DNA of 64,000 nt from Chitinophaga polysaccharea (GTDB lineage Bacteria > Bacteroidota > Bacteroidia > Chitinophagales > Chitinophagaceae). Every line of letters begins with the position of its first letter. Within the stretch, counting starts at the first letter, position 1. The notes beneath the pieces are model-generated. The model worked only from the letters and a program-made list of their open reading frames with translations, did no database searches and was not told the DNA's origin. A program made the translations under genes and the position numbers. Where the stretch lies: assembly GCF_902150045.1 (NCBI RefSeq), contig NZ_CABFVU010000003.1, forward strand, positions 62,001-126,000, read 5' to 3'. Positions 42,851 to 51,409 of the stretch are shown in pieces.

Positions 42851-44311
42851 TTAAAGTTTACCTCTCCAGTAAGGAGTTTGCGTAAGGGTGAAATCGTCTT
42901 TGAACATGGTCGGATCAATGGGCCATAACCAGCCGCCATTCTGGAACTGATCGCCAGGGAAATGTTCGTTGTAATCGGTCAGTTTTTTATTACGCACCAG
43001 GTCATAATAGGCATGGCCTTCGTAGAAGAGCTCCCGCAGGCGTTCTTCCAGGATGGTAGTAGCCAGGTCGTCGCCCGCGCCTGTGTAGTTGTCAAGCCCC
43101 GCCCGCTGGCGCACCTGGTTAAGCAGCGGTAATGCGTCGCCGTCTTTTTTAAGTTTGTTCAGTGCTTCGGCTCTCAGCAGCAATATATCCGCCAACCTGA
43201 AAATGTTGAGGTTATTGGTCATGCGGGGATCTTTTTTCGTAGATCCGTCGGCGTAGGCAATGTTGGAATACTTGATGATCTGTCCCTGGTTACCGCCCAA
43301 TCCGTAGAAGAAATCCTTAAAGCGGATATCTTTGTCACGGTCTTCATAAATAGAGAGGTAGTTCTCGTTTACCGGCCATTCTATATAGCTTTTTCCATCA
43401 ATGAAGGGCATCATCAGTGTTACGCCTGCGCCGCCATTGGTGGCGAGGGAAAGGCCTTCCGACTGGCCGTCGTTGATATTGATCTCAAAGATGCCTTCCT
43501 GTGTTTTACCGATGAACACTTTCATGTAGTTGGTGGAATCAAGAAGTGCGTAACCGCCTTTGGTGATCACTTCATTAGCAGCGGCTTCACAGCCTGCGTA
43601 ATCGCCCTTCCAGGCCAGGATATGCGCCTGTAGTGCAAATACAGCCCCTTTGTTGGCTCTTACCGCACGCTCGGATTCATCTTCATAACCAAAATCAAGG
43701 TTTTGTTTGGCAATCTCCAGGTCGGCCAGGCATTGTTTCCATACGCTGTCGGCAGGGCTTCTCGGGATATTTTTTGCAGATGATACATCCAGGTCCGGCT
43801 CCAGTTTCAAAGGCACATCTCCCCAGATCCTGCTCATATAGAAGTAAGTGAATGCGCGGAGGAAATAAGCTTCCCCGATCACATGCCGTTTGTTATTGAT
43901 GTTGGTGAATTTGCTGTCGTCGATACCCGGCACCTTATTGATGATCAGGTTCACCTGTTGCAGCAGCTGGTAATACTGTTGCCAGTTCCAGTTACCGCTG
44001 CCCACGTTCAGGCCTACAAATTCCCCGTTGGAAATGTTGAAGTTGCCATTGTCGCGGCCACCGTCGATGCTCAGTTCCCCGGAAACAATATCGCCGTATT
44101 TATGCCAGGAGTTATCGCGGATCAGGATATTGCGCAGGATGGCATAGGCCCCGGCCAGCGAAGTTTTGGCATCTGTTTCGGTAGAAAAGTAAGCATTGGT
44201 AAAAGTAGAGTTATGCGGTTCCAGGTCCAGTATTTTGGAGCAGGACGACACCAGGGTAGCTGCGGAAATCACAGCAGCTGCATAAGCGATATATAAGCGT
44301 TGTTTCTTCAT
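42851..44311 (-). CDS. SusD/RagB-family glycan-binding lipoprotein
   Basis: A 486-residue lipoprotein with lipobox ending at Cys24 (TLVSSCSKIL). Hallmarks: ATFTNAYFSTETDAKTSLAGAY-like start, IGEAYFLRAFTYFYMSRIWGDVPL (about 146-169), RLADILLLRAEALNKL, LLNQVRQRAGLD, and ERLRELFYEGHAYYDLVRNKKL followed by WLWPIDPTMFKDDFTLTQTPYW. It is the partner of the SusC gene 17 bp upstream in transcription order. Confidence 0.95.
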   Translation of the reverse strand: MKKQRLYIAYAAAVISAATLVSSCSKILDLEPHNSTFTNAYFSTETDAKTSLAGAYAILRNILIRDNSWHKYGDIVSGELSIDGGRDNGNFNISNGEFVGLNVGSGNWNWQQYYQLLQQVNLIINKVPGIDDSKFTNINNKRHVIGEAYFLRAFTYFYMSRIWGDVPLKLEPDLDVSSAKNIPRSPADSVWKQCLADLEIAKQNLDFGYEDESERAVRANKGAVFALQAHILAWKGDYAGCEAAANEVITKGGYALLDSTNYMKVFIGKTQEGIFEININDGQSEGLSLATNGGAGVTLMMPFIDGKSYIEWPVNENYLSIYEDRDKDIRFKDFFYGLGGNQGQIIKYSNIAYADGSTKKDPRMTNNLNIFRLADILLLRAEALNKLKKDGDALPLLNQVRQRAGLDNYTGAGDDLATTILEERLRELFYEGHAYYDLVRNKKLTDYNEHFPGDQFQNGGWLWPIDPTMFKDDFTLTQTPYWRGKL

Positions 44312-44328
44312 GATTTTCGTTTTGATGG

Positions 44329-47300
44329 TTAAAGGCTAAGATCCAGACCCAGTGTGAACTTCCTGGGAATAGGATAACCACTGCCGCTGTATACGCCAAA
44401 GGCATCTACCTGTTCAGGATCAGGGATATTCCTGGATTGTTTCAGGATGAAGAGGTTGTCGGCCAGAGCATAGATCCTTAAACGTCTGAAATGGATCTTA
44501 TCCAATACGCTTTGGTTGAAGGAGTAGGAGAGCGACACATTTTTCACGCGGAAGTAAGCGCCGCTTTCGATCCATGCAGAGCTAACCATGGCGTATTTAT
44601 AACGGGTACCGTTTACAGAGCTTAAACTTGGATACTGTGCATTATCTCCCGGGTTCCTCCAGTAATTGATGTTGCTCAGGTCTGGCATGGAGTGGGTGGA
44701 AATGGAGTGATACGGATCAGGATCGCCATCGTCTGTAGGTACCAGCTGGGAGAGCTTCCCGGCGAGGTAGTCGTTGAACACTTTACGGCCTGCGGTGAAA
44801 GTACAGAATACATACAGTGTGAAATTCTTGTAGCTGAAGGTATTGCCAAAACCGCCGGTTACTTTGGGGTTAGGGTTGCCTGCCGGTATATAGTCGGTAT
44901 TATCAAGCACGCCATCGCCGTTGGAGTCCTGCCAGATCGGGTCCCCGCCTTTGAAAGGATAGCCATAGAAAACGAGTGGTAAGCCGGTGGCCTTGTTAAT
45001 GGGCACATCTGCATCTGTAAAGTAGATACCTGTTTTGTTGAACACGTTATAGGAGTTCAGCGGTTGTCCCTGGCGGAGCAGGTATTTATCCAGGTAAATA
45101 TCACGGCCTCCGTTTGGCAGGGAGGTAATGAGGTTATCGTTATGGGCGAGGTTCAGTAAAGCCTGCCATTGGAATTTGGAAGATGGCTTCAGGATGTTGG
45201 CAATGAGTTGCAGTTCCACACCGGTGTTGCGTATACCGATGGCGTTGGCGGTGAGGATAGAGTAGCCGGTAGTAACCGGTACATTCAGGTTAAAGATACC
45301 GCCGTTGGTATTTTTAATGTAAGCATCTGCCACGATATTGAAACGGCCGTTGTATAAAGTTACATCCAGACCCAGGTTGCTTTGCGTGCTCTTTTCCCAG
45401 CTCAGGTTATTGTTGGTAAGCCCTTTGTCGAAATCGAGCGATACAGCGGGAATGCCGTTGTATGCAAAGGCATAGTTGCTACCGGTAGCAGGATTGGTGC
45501 TGCCTGCAAATTCGCCGGCGCCTACGCGGTAAGTATTATAGGAGAGGTAATTGTCGCCTCCATCCGGTTGCCGGCCTGCCACTCCATAGCTGGCGCGCAG
45601 CTTCAGGAGGGTAAGCCAGCTGCTGGCAGATTTCAGGGCAGGCTCGTCGCTGATCACCCAACCACCGGATACAGAGGGGAAGTAACCCCAGCGGTTATTT
45701 TTACCAAAGCGGGAAGAGGCATCGGCAGTAATTACGGCCGATAAGAGGTAACGTTCCTTGTAACCATAGTTCGCTCTCAGGAACAGCGATTGGATACCGC
45801 TCTGCAACAGGTCGGAACGGGTATCGGCCAGGTTTTTATTGAGCACAGTTACCGTGCGGATCTGGTCGTTCGGGATACCGATAGCACTTGACTGCGTGGC
45901 GCGGTATTCCCAGTACTCCGTATTTTGTCCGGCCAGGAGGTTCAGCGAGTGATTGGTATTAAACGTGGTGGTATACTGGAGAGTATTGCTCATTAAGTAG
46001 TTATTGGATTTATCTACAAAACTGACAGCTTTACCCGTTCCGTCTCTTCTCACAGCGCCGGGCGTATAGGAGTCCATCCGGCTGTTGGTTTGTGTAAAGG
46101 AGATCACCGTGGTGAAGTTGAATTTACTGGAGATCTTCCAGTCGATGATAGGGCTGATAGACAGGTTATCGTTGCTGTTCTGATCGGTACCGCTGGTAGT
46201 GTTACCGAAGATAAAATCTTTGTTGGCCTGCGTCATATAAAGCAGGGAAGTGGGCAATGCGCTGGAGGCGTAGTACCCGCCGTTAAACGGACCGTATCCG
46301 CCGGAAAGATCGTTGATGGATCTTGGGCGGTCTATTTTTGAATAGCGGATCTGCGTATTGATCTGCAGGTTAGGGGAGAGGTTCAGCCCTGTGCTGCTGC
46401 TGAAGCTGTAGCGTTTCAGCCCGGATTTCCGGATGATGCCTTCTTCATTGTAATAGTTGAAGCCGTAGCGGTAATTGATCAGGTTATTGCCACCGGAAAT
46501 GGAGAGGTCGTAGTTGTCTACGCGGCCGGTTTGATACATACCGCCCTGGTAATCGTTGGCATTGTTGAAAGCAGGGTTAAGGCTATCCGTAAGCACCTGC
46601 GGAATATTTTTCAGGGTGCCCCAGTTGCCATAGTGATTGATCAGCTCCATTTTTGCGCGGCGTTCTTCAGCGCCTATCAGCACTTTATCCAGCTGTGGCA
46701 TTTCGGTGAAGCCGTGATAGGTGGCAAAATCAATTTTTGGTTTCCCGGTGATCCCTCTTTTTGTTTTGATGATGATAACGCCGCCGGCGCCTCTTGATCC
46801 GTAGATCGCGGCAGCAGAGGCGTCTTTCAGGATATCGATGCTTTGGATATCGTTGATGGAAATGCCGGCCAGTACATCCGTATTGGTACCGGAGCCGTAG
46901 CTGATGGCGGCAATATCTTCTGTAGTTTGCGGTACGCCGTCGATCACGTAGAGCGGGCCGCTCAATGCGCGGGCCAGACTTGTTTTTCCGGCGTTGCTGG
47001 TAAAGTCGCTGTTGATGTTGCGGCTTACGGCGGTATTACCACGCATTACCACATTGCTTCTTACACCGGGCTCACCGGAGTAGTTCTGTACATCCAGGCC
47101 GGGGGCGCGTCCCTGCAGCAATGCGTCCAGTGTAGGCGCGGGTACGTCCAGCAGGGCTTTGGGGTTTACGGAAGTCACCGCCGCCGTTACCGTTTTGCGG
47201 GATGTTTCCTGGTAACCGATCACCACTACGTCTTTCAGTACTTTTTTGTCTACCGGCAATGTAATGTTCAGGTGCGCATTGGCTTCCGTTACCGTTACTG

Positions 47301-47589
47301 ATTTCGGAAGATAGCCCAGCATACTGAAGGTAAGCGTGCTGCCGGGATTCATTTTAAGTGTGTAGCTGCCATCCGGCCCGGTGATAGCGCCTGATTTGCT
47401 GTCTGAAATGCTCACAGACACACCCGGCAGCGGGTTTCCGTCTGAGCCATCTTTTACCGTACCTGAAACAGTGATCTGCGTGGAGGCAGGTTTTACCTGT
47501 GCGGTACCTCCCAGGCATAGGAAGGTGAGGCAGAGCGTTAATAACATCACAGCGCTGTTACGGCTGTTTTGTGTAAAATTAACAGTCAT
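44329..47589 (-). CDS. SusC/RagA-type TonB-dependent transporter
   Basis: A 1086-residue outer-membrane protein with a signal peptide (ends about LGGTAQV). Residues about 36-115 are a carboxypeptidase-regulatory-like domain (GTVKDGSDGNPLPGVSVSISD). The plug starts at VVVIGYQETSRKTVTAAVTSV and includes GPLYVIDGVPQ and SIDILKDASAAAIYGSRGAGGVIIIKTK. The barrel ends PRKFTLGLDLSL. No STN domain is present and no sigma/anti-sigma pair is adjacent. It leads a four-gene operon with SusD, fasciclin and DUF5007-like genes, divergent from the epimerase and sialidase genes, so sialylated glycans are a plausible cargo. Confidence 0.95.
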   Translation of the reverse strand: MTVNFTQNSRNSAVMLLTLCLTFLCLGGTAQVKPASTQITVSGTVKDGSDGNPLPGVSVSISDSKSGAITGPDGSYTLKMNPGSTLTFSMLGYLPKSVTVTEANAHLNITLPVDKKVLKDVVVIGYQETSRKTVTAAVTSVNPKALLDVPAPTLDALLQGRAPGLDVQNYSGEPGVRSNVVMRGNTAVSRNINSDFTSNAGKTSLARALSGPLYVIDGVPQTTEDIAAISYGSGTNTDVLAGISINDIQSIDILKDASAAAIYGSRGAGGVIIIKTKRGITGKPKIDFATYHGFTEMPQLDKVLIGAEERRAKMELINHYGNWGTLKNIPQVLTDSLNPAFNNANDYQGGMYQTGRVDNYDLSISGGNNLINYRYGFNYYNEEGIIRKSGLKRYSFSSSTGLNLSPNLQINTQIRYSKIDRPRSINDLSGGYGPFNGGYYASSALPTSLLYMTQANKDFIFGNTTSGTDQNSNDNLSISPIIDWKISSKFNFTTVISFTQTNSRMDSYTPGAVRRDGTGKAVSFVDKSNNYLMSNTLQYTTTFNTNHSLNLLAGQNTEYWEYRATQSSAIGIPNDQIRTVTVLNKNLADTRSDLLQSGIQSLFLRANYGYKERYLLSAVITADASSRFGKNNRWGYFPSVSGGWVISDEPALKSASSWLTLLKLRASYGVAGRQPDGGDNYLSYNTYRVGAGEFAGSTNPATGSNYAFAYNGIPAVSLDFDKGLTNNNLSWEKSTQSNLGLDVTLYNGRFNIVADAYIKNTNGGIFNLNVPVTTGYSILTANAIGIRNTGVELQLIANILKPSSKFQWQALLNLAHNDNLITSLPNGGRDIYLDKYLLRQGQPLNSYNVFNKTGIYFTDADVPINKATGLPLVFYGYPFKGGDPIWQDSNGDGVLDNTDYIPAGNPNPKVTGGFGNTFSYKNFTLYVFCTFTAGRKVFNDYLAGKLSQLVPTDDGDPDPYHSISTHSMPDLSNINYWRNPGDNAQYPSLSSVNGTRYKYAMVSSAWIESGAYFRVKNVSLSYSFNQSVLDKIHFRRLRIYALADNLFILKQSRNIPDPEQVDAFGVYSGSGYPIPRKFTLGLDLSL

Positions 47590-47697
47590 GTAAATTGATT
47601 TGAAACTGATGAATGATACTGGTATGCTGATTATCCAGTTGTTATTATGATATTGGTTGATCTATTTGCCCGGAATCAATAATGCTAAACGTTGACT

Positions 47698-47803
47698 AAT
47701 TTTGGTTTGATAAAATATTGCTCTTGCCGGTGGCAACGTGTTTTACATGATGCTCACCGCTGTTATTAACTGAATTTTGGTATGATAAAATACTTATATT
47801 GCT
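47698..47803. promoter_or_regulatory. Pair of direct repeats in the divergent SusC/epimerase promoter region
   Basis: The motif AATTTTGGTWTGATAAAATA occurs at 47698 and 47773, both followed by tattgct-like sequence and preceded by a gactaa/aactga-like half. The copies are 75 bp (about seven helical turns) apart. Nothing else recognisable lies in the 458-bp gap 47590-48047, which is very A/T-rich near 47880. They may be operator sites for divergent control; no regulator gene is adjacent. Confidence 0.45.
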
Positions 47804-48047
47804 AAATCGATTTTCTAAACAAGTCACAGGTCTTTGAACGTGAGGATGAAATTAGTATGAAAGGGAAAAGTAACTTGTTAATGAAATTTAAAAGATTGTA
47901 AACAATTTTAAAAAGAGCGGGCTTTGCGGCGGCCTGTATCTCCCTGTGGGCAGGCAAAGAGAGGATTTTTCCCTACAGGTGAATATATATCTTAAAAATA
48001 TTATGTTTACAATGTAAAAACAGATTACCTGTACCGAAATTATACCT

Positions 48048-49400
48048 ATGAAACAACGCTACTTTTTAATCAGCGTACTGCTGACTATTTTCAGTATCCA
48101 CAGTTTTGCGCAACAGGGCCCAAACCCGGGGAGCAGGGCCAAAGCGGCCGCCGTATTCACTAAACTGCTCGATGATGCCGCCTCCGTATATCCGCCGGAG
48201 TTATCTTACCTCACCGAAGCCGGTGCTAAAATTGAATCCTCCTTTCATGTGAGCGAAGATGGGATCCTGTCGGTGACCTTCCGTTACCCGGTGGAAACCA
48301 GTTTTCCGTTATGCGGGGAAGCAACTTAAAACCAGTGATGGAGATCATCTGAGGGGTTTTGTACTGGAAGATGACAAGGCCGTATGGATCCAGGGACGCG
48401 CCACCTGGCTACTTTGTATAATACGGTGGAGCAGAAGGCGGAATGGCTGGAAGGCGCCAGGCTGGGATATGATTTTTTGAGGAGGCATTGTTTTGATACA
48501 GATGGCCGGATGTTTTTTCATGTAACCAGGAATGGCAGCCCTATCCGCAAGCGGCGGTATTTCTTTTCAGAAACATTCGCTGTGATTGCTATGGCAGCCT
48601 ACGCGCAGGCAAGCGGCGATGAAGCGGCAGCGCAGGAAGCGCGGCATTTATTCGGCCAATGCATTAACTATGCCACCACGCCGGAATTGCTGACTCCTAA
48701 GTTTACAGACACGCGCCCGGCAAAAGGAATCGGGGTGCCCATGATTATGATCAATACCGCTCAGCAGCTGCGCAGCACTATCGGAGACGACCGTTGTGAT
48801 GAATGGATCAGCAGGTGGATAGAAGAAATAGCTGCCAACTTTGTAAAAGATGATATCCGTTGCGTGATGGAACAGGTAGCGCCCGATGGTAGTATCATTG
48901 ATCATATTGATGGCCGTACCCTGAACCCGGGGCATGCCATAGAAGGCGCCTGGTTTATCCTGGAGGAAGCAAGGTACCGCAACAATGATCCCGCATTGAC
49001 AGACCTCGGCTGCCGCATGCTGGACTATATGTGGGAACGGGGATGGGATAAAACCTATGGGGGGATACTGTATTTCAGGGATGTGTATGATAAGCCTGTA
49101 CAGGAATACTGGCAGGATATGAAGTTCTGGTGGCCGCATAATGAAACAATCATTGCCACACTGCTGGCCTACCTGGTTACGGGAAATGAAAAGTACGCTG
49201 CCTGGCATCGTATGGTTCACGATTACGCCTATACGCATTTCCATGATAAAGAAAACGGGGAATGGTACGGCTACCTGCATCGTGACGGCGGTATTGCGCA
49301 AACTGCCAAGGGAAACATGTTCAAGGGGCCGTTTCACCTGCCAAGGCAGGAATGGTATTGCCGGCAGATACTGGCTTCACATCTATCAAAGAAAAAATAA
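48048..49400 (+). pseudogene. AGE-family epimerase gene with disrupted 5' part (two frame changes)
   Basis: The C-terminal part (from about 48408) is clearly an N-acylglucosamine 2-epimerase/AGE-family barrel: FDTDGRMFFHVTRNGSPIRKRRYFFSE, EQVAPDGSIIDHIDGRTLNPGHAIEGAWFILEE, KFWWPHNETIIATLLAY. The expected upstream motif VWIQGRATW is present at 48376-48402 but in another frame. That frame is open only from 48277 and runs on into a wrong sequence after 48405, where restoring one base would rejoin it to ATLYNTVEQKAEWL. The 5' part (48048-48329) is in the same frame as the 3' part, has a signal peptide (to about residue 21) and ends at a stop; it does not resemble AGE. So either two compensating frame changes (48277-48327 and about 48405) break one secreted protein, or a fragment of another gene was joined to a truncated AGE gene. 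AGE enzymes interconvert N-acetylglucosamine and N-acetylmannosamine or related sugars, fitting the sialidase next door. Confidence 0.65.
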
Positions 49401-49405
49401 CTTAT

Positions 49406-50569
49406 ATGAGAGTATCACACTTGCTGACGGGCATTATTATTTGTTGTTGCATGGCGGTATCCGCACAGTTAAAGCCCATACCCGTATTCGTTTCGGGTGA
49501 GGAAGGGCATGCGAGTTACCGCATTCCGGCCATCATTTCCCTGCCGGATGGGCAGCTGCTGGCTTTTGCAGAGGGCCGGGTAAAAGATTCGGATGATTTC
49601 GGGGACATTAATATCGTGATGAAATGCAGTAAGGACAAAGGGCAAACCTGGTCGGCCTTAACGCAGGTGGTGGATTATGACGCCATGCAGGCGGGTAACC
49701 CGGCCTCGGTAGTGGATGTAACAGATCCTGCTTACCCGGCGGGGCGCATTTTCCTTTTCTATAACACCGGTAATAATCATGAAGGAGAAGTACGGAAAGG
49801 AAAAGGATACCGGGAAGCATGGTATATTACTTCCACGGATGGTGGTGCCACCTGGTCTGCCCCGGTGAATATCACCACACAGGTGCACAGGCCTAACCAG
49901 CCGGAGGTGAATGCGGTTTACAACTTTAAAGAGGACTGGAGAAGCTATGCCAACACGCCCGGACATGCCATGCAGTTTAGCCGCGGCAAATACAAGGGAC
50001 GTATTTATGTAGCAGCCAATCACTCTGCGGGGAATCCGAAGAAGCGGTTTGAGGACTACAACGCACATGGCTATTATACAGATGACCATGGGAAAACATT
50101 TCATCTGGCTAACTCCCTGCCAATGCCCGGCTCCAATGAAGCTACTGCTGCAGAGCTATCTAACGGAAAACTGATGATCAATGCACGCAATCAACGGGGA
50201 GATGTAAAAGCCCGCCTGGTAGGGATCAGCAATGATGGTGGCGCTACCTGGAACAGCACCTATACCGATACGCAGCTGCCTGATCCTGTTTGTGAAGGAA
50301 GCCTGCTTACTATTGGCTGGAAGAAGAAGAAAGCAGTGCTCGTATTTTGTAATGCTGCCGATACTGCTACGCGCGATAATCTTACGCTGCGTGTCAGTTA
50401 CGACGAAGGACGCACCTGGCGGGGAACCTATGTGATTGCCAACAGTGGGAGAACCACACCAAGTTATGCCGCCTATTCTGATATTGTAAAGATAGACGAC
50501 CGGCATATTGGCGTGCTGTATGAAGCAGATAATTATGCAAAGATCGTATATACGGTAGCGTTATTATAG
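49406..50569 (+). CDS. GH33 exo-alpha-sialidase, secreted
   Basis: A 387-residue protein starting at 49406, where a signal peptide begins (MRVSHLLTGIIICCCMAVSA); the longer frame from 49352 lies inside the preceding gene. GH33 features: YRIP with the first catalytic arginine (about 34-37), AFAEGR, and five Asp-box motifs of the S-x-D-x-G-x-T-W type (SKDKGQTWS, STDGGATWS, TDDHGKTFH, SNDGGATWN, SYDEGRTWR). The late GVLYEADNYAKIVYT supplies the nucleophile region. It releases terminal sialic acid outside the inner membrane. It lies 5 bp after the AGE gene, probably one transcript. Confidence 0.93.
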   Translation: MRVSHLLTGIIICCCMAVSAQLKPIPVFVSGEEGHASYRIPAIISLPDGQLLAFAEGRVKDSDDFGDINIVMKCSKDKGQTWSALTQVVDYDAMQAGNPASVVDVTDPAYPAGRIFLFYNTGNNHEGEVRKGKGYREAWYITSTDGGATWSAPVNITTQVHRPNQPEVNAVYNFKEDWRSYANTPGHAMQFSRGKYKGRIYVAANHSAGNPKKRFEDYNAHGYYTDDHGKTFHLANSLPMPGSNEATAAELSNGKLMINARNQRGDVKARLVGISNDGGATWNSTYTDTQLPDPVCEGSLLTIGWKKKKAVLVFCNAADTATRDNLTLRVSYDEGRTWRGTYVIANSGRTTPSYAAYSDIVKIDDRHIGVLYEADNYAKIVYTVALL

Positions 50570-50604
50570 CAGCAAGGGAAGGCACTCCGCCTTCCCTTGC
50601 TGCT
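50568..50604. terminator. Bidirectional hairpin between convergent sialidase and repressor genes
   Basis: A 15-bp perfect stem (agcagcaagggaagg / ccttcccttgctgct) with a 7-nt loop overlaps the last bases of the sialidase stop codon and the first base of the opposing stop codon. T tracts are short, so it is a minimal shared terminator. Confidence 0.8.
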
Positions 50605-51350
50605 TAATTCAAATCCGGAAACTGTTTGCTGACAAAACCAATGAAAGTCCATATCTCCAGCACTTCTCCAATGTCTACAGTGAACGGCTCATAATCACTG
50701 TTCAGCGAATGAAGTGATAGGGTACCGTTCTGTTTAATGTGGTTAACTACCACTTTAAAAACAATATCTTCTTCTCCGCCTTTCAGCACCAGGACGCAGG
50801 CGGTATTGTCTTTTAAATGCGACCAGTCCTGCAGGTATTGCGCAATAACGTGGCTGCCATCCGGGATGGGCTCCATGGAATTCCCGATGATGGGGAACAT
50901 ACGGATGGTTTTGCCCCTGGGCAGATCTGGCAGGGAGAACTTTGGCAGTGCCGAAATAAAATCCGGATCGCTAAAGCCGCTGCGGTAGCCTGCACGGGCC
51001 CGTGCAGGTATAAATTCCATATTTTCCTCGTTGCTATTGTCTACAGTAATGGGAAGAATACGTATATGCCTGCCTGTTAGGTCTGTTTTATTTCCTGCTT
51101 CCAGTTCCAGGAGTTGTTCTTCCGTGAGGCTTGACAGGTCTGTTTTTATCATAACATCCAGGTCTATTTTGAAATAGCCGGAAATCAGCACCAGGTCTTC
51201 CATCCGGGGATTGCGCGTTTTACCACTTTCCTGTGCAGTGATCTTGTTCCGGTTCAGTCCCAGTAGGCCGGATAATTGCTGCTGGGAGATCTTCTTTCGT
51301 GTCCGTAATAATTTCAGATTAGCGGCCCAGAAAAGAGACTGTTTGTCCAT
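50604..51350 (-). CDS. LexA/CI-like repressor (HTH plus S24 peptidase)
   Basis: A 248-residue regulator. Residues about 10-65 are a Cro/CI-type helix-turn-helix (ISQQQLSGLLGLNRNKITAQESGKTRNP). Residues about 150-240 are an S24 peptidase domain with Ser158 in GNSMEPIPDG and Lys199 in DIVFKVVV. A candidate self-cleavage Ala120-Gly121 bond is in RARAGYRSG, 37 residues before the serine, close to LexA's spacing of 35. So the protein may be inactivated by autoproteolysis under stress. It is too long and its HTH too XRE-like to be LexA itself. No phage genes are nearby. An upstream dyad may be its own operator. Confidence 0.85.
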   Translation of the reverse strand: MDKQSLFWAANLKLLRTRKKISQQQLSGLLGLNRNKITAQESGKTRNPRMEDLVLISGYFKIDLDVMIKTDLSSLTEEQLLELEAGNKTDLTGRHIRILPITVDNSNEENMEFIPARARAGYRSGFSDPDFISALPKFSLPDLPRGKTIRMFPIIGNSMEPIPDGSHVIAQYLQDWSHLKDNTACVLVLKGGEEDIVFKVVVNHIKQNGTLSLHSLNSDYEPFTVDIGEVLEIWTFIGFVSKQFPDLN

Positions 51351-51351
51351 G

Positions 51352-51397
51352 TATTATATATTTGTAATAAACTATATTTATAACTAATAAGAACAAA
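51352..51397 (-). promoter_or_regulatory. Promoter and possible autoregulatory operator of the S24 repressor
   Basis: On the minus strand TTTG (51397-51394), 19 bases and TAGTTTAT (51374-51367) resemble the Bacteroidota consensus with mismatches in the last two positions. An imperfect dyad TATTA-N8-TAATA (51352-51369) overlaps the -7 element and the start region, where a self-repressor could bind. Confidence 0.45.
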
Positions 51398-51409
51398 TGT
51401 ATGTTTTTT

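Noticed and set aside
50604..51350. The S24 repressor as a sign of a prophage or mobile island
   Set aside because: No integrase, structural phage genes, attachment sites or tRNA were found nearby.
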